From NCBI GenBank assembly GCA_947579605.1, contig OX388317.1:11551384-11615383 (forward strand): a stretch of DNA of 64,000 nt, given 5' to 3'. The notes under the pieces were generated by a model. It had not been told where the DNA came from and did no database searches. It saw only the letters and a list, made by a program, of their open reading frames with translations. Made by a program: the position numbers and the translations under genes. Source of the DNA: Athripsodes cinereus. Its lineage: Eukaryota; Arthropoda; Insecta; Trichoptera; Leptoceridae. Every line of letters starts with the position of its first letter. Within the stretch, counting starts at the first letter, position 1. Below are positions 57,298 to 64,000 of the stretch, piece after piece.

Positions 57298-58096
57298 CAG
57301 TGGCGTATCTAGACTTTTCACATTGGAAAGGCACGACTACAGAGACATACCAACTAGAAGATCTTTTATAATATGGCTTTAGTCCGACAACAATATAAAT
57401 AATATGAAGCTATAAGTATATAAACAAAATTTCTATTTTATAGATTAATACATGTATGAGAATAAAAAAAGTTTATATTTAATCATTTTCATTGTTTCAT
57501 AAATATTCATAACCTTCTTAAAAGCTTCAAAGGGGAATATTGGATGTCATGATGTGAATTAATGAAGTGAAAGTTGATAGTGGGTTTTATTTTGTTTTTT
57601 GTTATTCTAAATTAAAATGAAATAAATCTACCGTATTCATTACTCCTTAAATAAACCGCGCTTTATCTTCAAATATATACATATATATTTTGACATTATT
57701 TAGCACTTATAAAATAAAACTGTTGTGTTAAAATTAATAACGAGTAAAAGAAAACCTGTGATAGATCAGTCTGTGAAAATAAGATGGTAATAATATCTGC
57801 TTAAGACTATTAATTCAAATTTAGTGAAGTATAAAATGCAAAAAAGTGTATTGTATCTACCCTAGGCATTCTTTTAATAATATGTGTTGACGGGAATTAT
57901 CTTTTAATTTGTCAGACATTTTATGTATGCGTACAGCCAAATGAGGCAGTTTGCGTATGGCTTCGTATTGGTCGAATCAAAAGCGATGTGCCTAAACGCA
58001 TTTCGTACTGTAATGCGAATTTTGTTATATTTATTTTAAACTAAGAAACCTCATGTAAAGCCAGGCTCTTCGGCTAGTATGGAATACACGCCACTG
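57298..58096. mobile_element. Non-autonomous hAT-like transposon, about 800 bases
   Basis: The left end is CAGTGGCGTATCTAG. The right end as reverse complement is CAGTGGCGTGTATTC. Flanks CTATTTAC (57290-57297) and CTACTTAT (58097-58104) agree at 6 of 8 positions, fitting an 8-base hAT target duplication. The interior has no transposase frame. A moderately GC-rich patch at 57940-58020 (GAGGCAGTTTGCGTATGGC) is unexplained. A lone similar end sits at 27923. Confidence 0.7.
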
Positions 58097-58534
58097 CTAC
58101 TTATCTTTTAAAATCTATATGCTTTTGAAATTCCTGTTTGTTTTGGAAACGATTTATATTAAATTACACCACTTTTCCCGGTTTCCTGTATCCTGTGTTT
58201 TATTTTTACAAATAAATAACAAAAAAAGGTTTGTTTATTAATATTGTTCTCGGAATTGTAATAAATAAATATGTACTTATATTCGTTCGTTTCTTTTTTA
58301 ATTACATTGTGAATAAATATTATCATTCCAATTAGAATATTGGATATTTTTTAATATTAAATAAGATATACATCTGAAAACAATGACCCAAATACACAAC
58401 AGTAGGTACCTAAATAAATTAAAAATGTTTTTTTAAAGATACATCTTGCAGATTATTTTAAAGAATACCATGTTAATTAATTAGGTCTGTGTTTCATCTA
58501 TTATTATAATTCAACGAAGATATATGAAAAAATA

Positions 58535-58605
58535 CTATACTATACCATCACGGCATATCCCACAAGTGGGGTAGCCAGGAGACCAGCTGCATGTAAGAAA
58601 TATGT
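58535..58605 (-). repeat. Family S, heavily 5'-truncated, (TAG/TATAG) tail
   Basis: TACTATACTATACCATCACG, GCATATCCCACAAGTGGGGT, AGCCAGGAGACCAGCTGCAT, then the sequence leaves the family after about 60 bases. The end is intact and little diverged. Confidence 0.8.
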
Positions 58606-58740
58606 ATATGAAAAAATATTAACATGAAATGAATGTGAGCTTTAACCAAGCATGCTATTTCATTGGTTTATTAAAGTTTGTACAAGTATAAGTGAAATAG
58701 TATACTTATTATGTGAATCTCATATTTTTTAAATAATTAG

Positions 58741-58972
58741 TACTACTACTACTACTACTAAGTGAGGTAGCCAGCAGACCAGCCGCATGCAACAAACATG
58801 CAAATCGTCTTCTCTGTGCCATGGAAAAAATAAAACATTCAGGATGGGTGGCAAACCTCATCGCTGAATTTGAGATGTAAGATGTCACCCGCCTTTTACA
58901 GGATATTCGAAAACTTACGGATAAGAGTGAGATACTAATGCTTTGCTGGGTGCTCCACGGCTTAAAATACAT
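58741..58972 (-). repeat. Family S with long (TAG)n tail and deleted hairpin half
   Basis: A seven-unit TAC run (58740-58760) leads into AAGTGAGGTAGCCAGCAGAC. The CCATCACGGCATATCCCAC part normally between tail and hairpin is missing. The rest (CAGGATGGGTGGCAAACCTC, GCCTTTTACAGGATATTCGA, GGTGCTCCACGGCTTAAAAT) is good. The minus-strand 87-codon frame across it is incidental. Confidence 0.8.
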
Positions 58973-59424
58973 AACACTTATAATAATAATAATATATCGG
59001 TTAGAAGTATTTCCAACGTTTCATTTCAAAGCTAAGACTGTAAGTTGCTAGACAAACAAATCCTATAGGAGATCTTGTTTATTATCTTCTCTTATCTTTC
59101 GACTACACGGCTAAGGAGACAGTTTCTAACTCGGGTAATCCACCCACTCTCATGACAGCTATTATCTCTATTGTAAATAGTTACTCGGATTATTAAACCA
59201 ATCAAATACTTCCAGGTTACAATCTTCTTTAATAAGATTTCCCACGTATAGCACCTGGGAACAAGAAAATAGAGAACTGTCTTAAGACAATTATTATTAC
59301 AATATATTATTATAATTAAGCTCTGCAAAGTTGAGAAACACAGAATTATATAATGTTTTTCAAAAGGGTTTTTATATATGTCATTTTTAATAAACTACAA
59401 ATATTTTCATAGAAATAATAAATG

Positions 59425-59740
59425 TTTGTGCCGTCAAGTTGGAGTTAGGAGTGGGTGGGCATCAATAGGATTCGAACGATTTGTAGCCGAGGACAGTCTC
59501 CTTCTGGAAAAGGCCCGGATTATTATACGTAGAAGACAATGGACTTTGCCTCAGAAGGCCAGTAAGAAAAGTATTGAGGGCATGATGTGATGTATTTTTT
59601 ACAGAATGATTCAAGTGTGTGACTGTGGTGCTAAGTCATCAATAAGTGAAGGGCCCTCGGTATCCAGTCTCATGCACCATGAAACATATGTTCTCCAGCT
59701 TGGTTCAGTACTGGAGAGATATTTAAGTCCTTCGTGAGCG
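59425..59740 (+). other. GC-richer island of unknown origin with a short frame
   Basis: The frame around 59405-59590 contains GWASIGFERFVAEDSLLLEK and RRRQWTLPQKASKKS before a stop. The text downstream (GGGCCCTCGGTATCCAGTCT) keeps the raised GC. It matches no family in this window and no domain I know. A pseudogene fragment or unknown transposon piece are both possible. Confidence 0.35.
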
Positions 59741-60909
59741 AAAAAATAAAATGAATAATGACTCTGAAACTCAGCTTTATGTGAAGGAGTATTTTATCTC
59801 AACAAAGGAATTTAACAATATTAGATAGATTACGTTTAAGTTTCCACGAGAAAGTTTTTTTAATCGGCGGAGAGTGCATTTATGACAGTTGGCGCCATCC
59901 ATCGGAAATGCATTGTGAGAAACTAAGAAAAAGAATAAGTTTCTCCAAACTTTTTTGTTTTTACTCAACTTTAATTAGTTTTTGCACTCACTGCTTTGAA
60001 ACAACGAAAATTTATTTAACAGAGTCACGATTTTCAATAAAATAATGTGCGCTTGTGCCCGGAGCGCTGAAAACTTCATTGTTTTAGCTGATGTTGAAAT
60101 GCAAATAGTTGAAATTTCACATCACTTTAAAGTGCGGTCACATTATTATTTACCTTACTCACTATGGAAATATTAAAAAGTCAAAGTAAATTAATCACAG
60201 GCTAACACAGAAACCCAATCGTGCTTTTTGTTTAGCTGTGAAACAAATGTTTGATATATAATGAATCTTCTTGTTGTATTGTAATAGTGATATTTTCTGT
60301 AGCTTTTTTTGAGATACCAACATTTTGAAAGCGAATATATTTATTGCCAAATACAATGAAAGTCATAGGCTTATTCTCGTTTTTACACCTATCGATAAAA
60401 CTTTCCACATTTTGCCTTTCAAGTACGCACTCTTGAAAATGTCGATATGGATGGAGGCAAGCGAAAAAATAAATTGATAAGTTAAAAAAAAAATTAAATA
60501 CACAACAGTTTTTCATCTATCATAAATTTTTATATTGCGAATACACAATGTCACCGAATATGTCAAGTTCAAAGCTCGCAAACATTTTTGTAAAACCATC
60601 TATTACAAATATTAAGAGTAAACATTATATTTACGCTTAATATTATTATGTAAACTAAGGTATGTAGTTTGGAAAGTATGATTGGAAATAAATAATAAAT
60701 TTTTATATTCACAATTTTTTTTTATTTCAATTGATCATAAAATGAAAAGCTAAGGACGAAACGTTATTTGCCATGAATAAATTATTACTCACAAAATATA
60801 ATGTTGAATAGATAAATATTAAAAGTTTTATAAAACTATTATTTGTACCTTTGTTCCTCAGAAATCAAATACCTACATACATATATAATATACACAATCA
60901 GATGCACAC

Positions 60910-61172
60910 ACATACCATCATGTAATTTCCCAGTGATGTGAAAGCTTGTAGACTGCACGTAACATGCAATTTAAAAAAAATTTAGACATTCAAGATGGAT
61001 AAAAAAGATCATCCATCCATATCATCATGACATCTCCCACAAGTGGGGTGGCCAGAGGATCAACTGCTTGTAATTAACATGGAAGTCGTCAACTACACGA
61101 AAATAAAAGTGAGGGCATTTAGAATCATATTGCGTCTTCAGTACATCGCTGTACTGAAGACGCAATATGTTT
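60910..61172 (-). repeat. Two family S fragments in tandem, the second ending in a perfect hairpin
   Basis: The first fragment (60910-61000) is strongly diverged: TACCATCATGTAATTTCCCA, ACATTCAAGATGGATAAA. The second (61015-61148) is better: ATGACATCTCCCACAAGTGG, GGTGGCCAGAGGATCAAC, then AGTGAGGGCATTTAGAATC. Family sequence up to CATCGCTG then folds back on itself as a 20-base perfect inverted repeat (61126-61145 / 61150-61169, loop TCGC). Confidence 0.7.
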
Positions 61173-61566
61173 ATGTCTTCTAAAATTGAAAACTTAAAAA
61201 AAAATGAGTGCCTTGTCTATTTTTTACATGAGATAAAAAAGGTTAAAAAATAAGTAACAATACTATTGAGAAAAAAACCTATATCACCAATTTTGTATTT
61301 TAATCACGCCTTAACTGCAAGCTTTTTTAAATTTTTGCTGAAGAAATAGGTTTCTATTTACAAGGTGATTTACTGTGACGGTGTTCAGGTAGTTAAATTC
61401 CTTAATGAAATTAAAAATACAAATGTTTTTTTCCTCTATACGTCTTTTTTATTGCGAGAGGCATCTTTCATCTTGTAAGGAGATTGACAATGTCCTAACA
61501 AAAGACACCTCTCTCAATTTAAAAAATATAGTGGAAAAAAGCGTTCGTTTATTAATTTTACTTAAC

Positions 61567-61611
61567 TATCATCATTCATAAACTAACATAGTTAGTTTAT
61601 GAATGATGATA
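61567..61611. repeat. Perfect 21-base-arm hairpin
   Basis: Arms 61567-61587 and 61591-61611 (TATCATCATTCATAAACTAA-C and its exact complement) with a 3-base loop. A (TAA)n run adjoins it on the right. Confidence 0.9.
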
Positions 61612-62269
61612 ATAATAATAAATTGAATGATTCGTGAAATACATTATTATATTATCTATGTAATAAATAATGTAACCCATAATAATGTAATTCAGAGTTT
61701 TATAGTTATTCTTACCTCACGAGTACAAATATATGTATTGTAGTAACAAACGACGCGATGTTTCATTTTGAAAAATGTTAGGTTGGACAATTTTATTGCC
61801 CTCCTATACATATAAAGAAAACGACTTATTCTTTGTCCCCAAACCTGTAATTTTTATTAGGTGCCATAAAAGCAAGAAGCGACTCTGTTTCCATTTTGAA
61901 TCCAATTAAATGAGATCGGGGATATTTTTTCTTTCACTTTGATGTTTTGTTTCTCGTAGCTTTCTTCTAAAACTAGATCTTTAGACTCGTTGTGCAGTGT
62001 GAAACTATCGATACTGTGACAAAATATCGGAAAACAAATACTTACGAATAAACATACACACATATTATATTGTTTCTAGTAGACAAAAGGAAATTTAGTA
62101 TTCACTTACATTTAAAACAGATCGTATTCTTTTTATGTTGCTCTGATCACATTTAGTGCTTTATTTTAATAGAATCATGTATATAGGTATTTAGATTATT
62201 TATTTGTAAGATATAGTAAAACAAAATTTTGTTTAGTACATTTAATAATTATTACATTTATAACTACTT

Positions 62270-62385
62270 CTGCTACTATACCATGACGGCATATTCCGTT
62301 AGTGAGGCAGCCAGCAAATCAGCAGCTGCATGTAATAAACATGACACTTGTATTTTTGTGCAACAAGTATTATATTTGTCACCAA
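62270..62385 (-). repeat. Family S near the exon 4 acceptor
   Basis: CTGCTACTATACCATGACGG, CATATTCCGTTAGTGAGGCA, GCCAGCAAATCAGCAGCTGC, ATGTAATAAACATGACACTT. 5'-truncated, moderately diverged. Confidence 0.7.
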
Positions 62386-62429
62386 TACTTATTTGTCACT
62401 AATATATTTGTTTGCTTTACATTAGCTTG

Positions 62430-62560
62430 ATGATGAGAGCGAAAGATCTTGAAAGCCGGTTCGCGATTAATTAAATCACATTGAAAGTATAAAAAAGTGT
62501 TTCATTTAAAATAATTTAACATGAACTTTCACCAAAAACCGTTGGTCGAATGTATCTAGT
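62430..62560 (+). repeat. Family P repeat, diverged core
   Basis: TTGATGATGAGAGCGAAAGA, TCTTGAAAGCC resembles the core but lacks the clean GGNN/NNCC stem. Downstream AAAGTGTTTCATTTAAAATA and ATGAACTTTCACCAAAAACC then GTTGGTCGA match 36795-36855 closely, which fixes the family. Confidence 0.5.
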
Positions 62561-62692
62561 ATCTTTTTTTAATTATCGTTGTCTTTTTTTTTTAAATTGT
62601 TTTGGTGTTTATTTACAGTAAGTTATTGTCTATAATTATTTTTATGAATTTGTTGTGCTGTATTATTTTGACTGTTGTATTTTTGTTCTCAG

Positions 62693-62826
62693 GTATACCA
62701 CAAGGAGTTCCAGTAATAGTGGCTGAACATCCAGTCTATGATCCCGGAGATATTCTGAGGGCCAACTGCACAGCACCTCCCTCCAGACCTAGACCTAATG
62801 TCACTTTATTAATAAACGATAATGCG
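62693..62826 (+). CDS. beat: Beat-like gene, exon 4 (start of second Ig-like domain)
   Basis: Phase 1 entry from exon 3 gives the junction codon AGT (Ser132). The exon reads IPQGVPVIVAEHPVYDPGDI, LRANCTAPPSRPRPNVTLLI, NDNA and leaves in phase 0 at a weaker donor GTTAGT (62827). NCTAPPSxPxxNVTLLIN is the B-C strand region of the second Beat Ig domain, with its first cysteine (residue 157) and sequons NCT and NVT. The partner cysteine, C-terminal cysteine-rich tail and stop must lie beyond the window. Protein seen so far is 176 codons; complete Beat proteins are usually about 300-450. Confidence 0.92.
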
Positions 62827-62939
62827 GTTAGTATTTATTTGTTCATACATATGTATTGGAGCAATAACATTACTTGATTCCGTTGTAATGATTAATATTA
62901 TATTATGTACTTCGTCGTACTACCGACGAACGTCGTACC

Positions 62940-63123
62940 GAGTTCGTCGGTAGCCTGGAGGTAGAGTCTCGGTCTTGTGAACAAGGAGTCCGGGGTTCGA
63001 TCCCAGGTGCCGGCAAACTTCCCTTTCACGACACAAGCTTTTAGCTTAATGTGAAAGGTGTATAAGGTTGTATTTGGGTTTATAACAAAACCCAGATATA
63101 TCTTTAATTAAAAAAAAAAAAAA
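62940..63123 (+). mobile_element. tRNA-derived SINE (family T), copy 3, in intron 4
   Basis: Near-identical to 21846-22028. The B box GGTTCGATCCC is intact, the acceptor partner is changed to TGCCGGC, and poly(A) is about 14. It sits only about 115 bases after the exon 4 donor, in sense orientation. Confidence 0.9.
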
Positions 63124-63228
63124 TATTGTCACCCATTATCAACATATAGGTATATCTACTAAAGTTCTCTTGGTATTAACATGCGATTCTAATTCTAAAA
63201 GCTCCTAATTCATCACTGTATTATTTTT

Positions 63229-63277
63229 TCAAAATGATTCAGTAAATTTTTAACAAATATTTACTGAATCATTTTGA
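63229..63277. repeat. Perfect 19-base-arm hairpin
   Basis: Arms 63229-63247 (TCAAAATGATTCAGTAAAT) and 63259-63277 are exact complements with an 11-base loop. Confidence 0.9.
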
Positions 63278-64000
63278 TTTGGCTAGGATTTTTATGTATA
63301 CTGGTATTTTTAGTTGTATACGAAGAAAGAACATTTTTTTTATCAGTTGACACTATAGAGTAACAATTATTGTATTACATGTAAATGTAATTTTTTATTT
63401 GAAAAAAATCCCCATTTAATACATTTTAAAATAGAGTTTTGATAGCTCATTCAAAATTGAAGATTCATTACGAAGTTCAGTACAATTCAAATAGTAGGTC
63501 TGTTTTACGAGTTCAAAATTCTACCTATTGGATTAAAACACAACTCTTAAGAGACTTTTATTCTGTTTGTTAATGAACTAGATTTTTGTATGAATTAAAA
63601 TTATTATTTTAAATTTTATTTCTGTTCACCACTAGAAAGCAACGTCAAGCAATTTGAAAAAGCCTTGTTAATATTAATAATAATGAGCGAGCTTAGTGAA
63701 AAATATCCGACATTTCCTCTTATTCATTAACTGAATTGGGGATTTGTCGAGAATTTTTTAGACTTAATCCACGGTAGGCTTTAGTGAGAAGCACTCATCA
63801 GGTTTAAAATAAAACTATAGTGAAAATTATTTTATGTATATTATGTTTTCTCGTAAAAGAATTGATGGTTATTAAAAATACTTACCGTGTTGATCATCTT
63901 ATGCATGCTGTTGGCAAATGAGATGTATTTTTTTTCCAAATTTTTTGATGTTTTTGGCATCGAAAATTGGTGATGATGTTCGGGTTATTCGGAATATATC

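Larger units (their letters stand above)
54119..62692 (+). other. Intron 3 of the beat-like gene (8.6 kb)
   Basis: GTAAGT at 54119, acceptor TTTGTTCTCAG ending at 62692. Mobile-element content is listed separately. The stretches 54175-54480, 54680-56110, 56670-57295, 58100-58530, 58975-59420, 59745-60905 and 61175-62265 are AT-rich with nothing recognised apart from short hairpins. Confidence 0.8.
62827..64000 (+). other. Intron 4 (left part) of the beat-like gene
   Basis: It starts at GTTAGT and no acceptor with a Beat-like frame is seen before the window ends. It contains SINE T copy 3 and one perfect hairpin. The stretch from 63280 on shows nothing I recognise. Confidence 0.6.

Overview
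This window looks like nuclear DNA of an insect, most probably a moth or butterfly (Lepidoptera). It is AT-rich and full of degraded retroelements. A roughly 310-bp interspersed element at 45.4-45.7 kb resembles a repeat I associate with lepidopteran genomes. The only host gene I can support is a neuronal immunoglobulin-superfamily gene of the insect beaten path (Beat) family. No bacterial genes, rRNA, CRISPR array or viral genes were seen. The order-level call is inference (about 0.75-0.8).

Layout. From 1 to about 34.2 kb is intergenic. It holds LINE remnants, SINE-like repeats, a hAT-like element with a LINE nested in it, and long AT-rich stretches without recognisable content. The best preserved mobile element is a LINE at 5.4-9.3 kb. 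It has a coiled-coil ORF1 and an ORF2 with endonuclease and reverse transcriptase domains, broken by a single in-frame stop.

From about 34.2 kb to the end lies the 5' part of the beat-like gene on the + strand. A candidate TATA promoter sits at about 34.3 kb. Exon 1 (signal peptide) is 35196-35244. Exon 2 (first half of the V-type Ig domain) is 48677-48885. Exon 3 (second half of that domain) is 53983-54118. Exon 4 (start of the second Ig-like domain) is 62693-62826. All joins keep frame across introns of about 13.4, 5.1 and 8.6 kb. They give 176 codons so far, and the gene runs off the right edge. The introns are crowded with the same repeats as the intergenic part.

The most interesting theme is the retroelement population. 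Several LINE 3' ends and an abundant non-coding family (called family S here, about 20 copies) share one 3' terminal motif, a CCCACTTGTGGG-type hairpin followed by GCCGTGATGG. Each ends in a short tandem repeat (TATG, TATAG, TAGA, TAG or TGAA). This fits tail-sharing and trans-mobilisation by a LINE reverse transcriptase, with seeding of microsatellites. A second theme is a dispersed sequence with a hammerhead-ribozyme-like core (CTGANGA, short stem, GAAA), found in inverted pairs as in Penelope-like elements.
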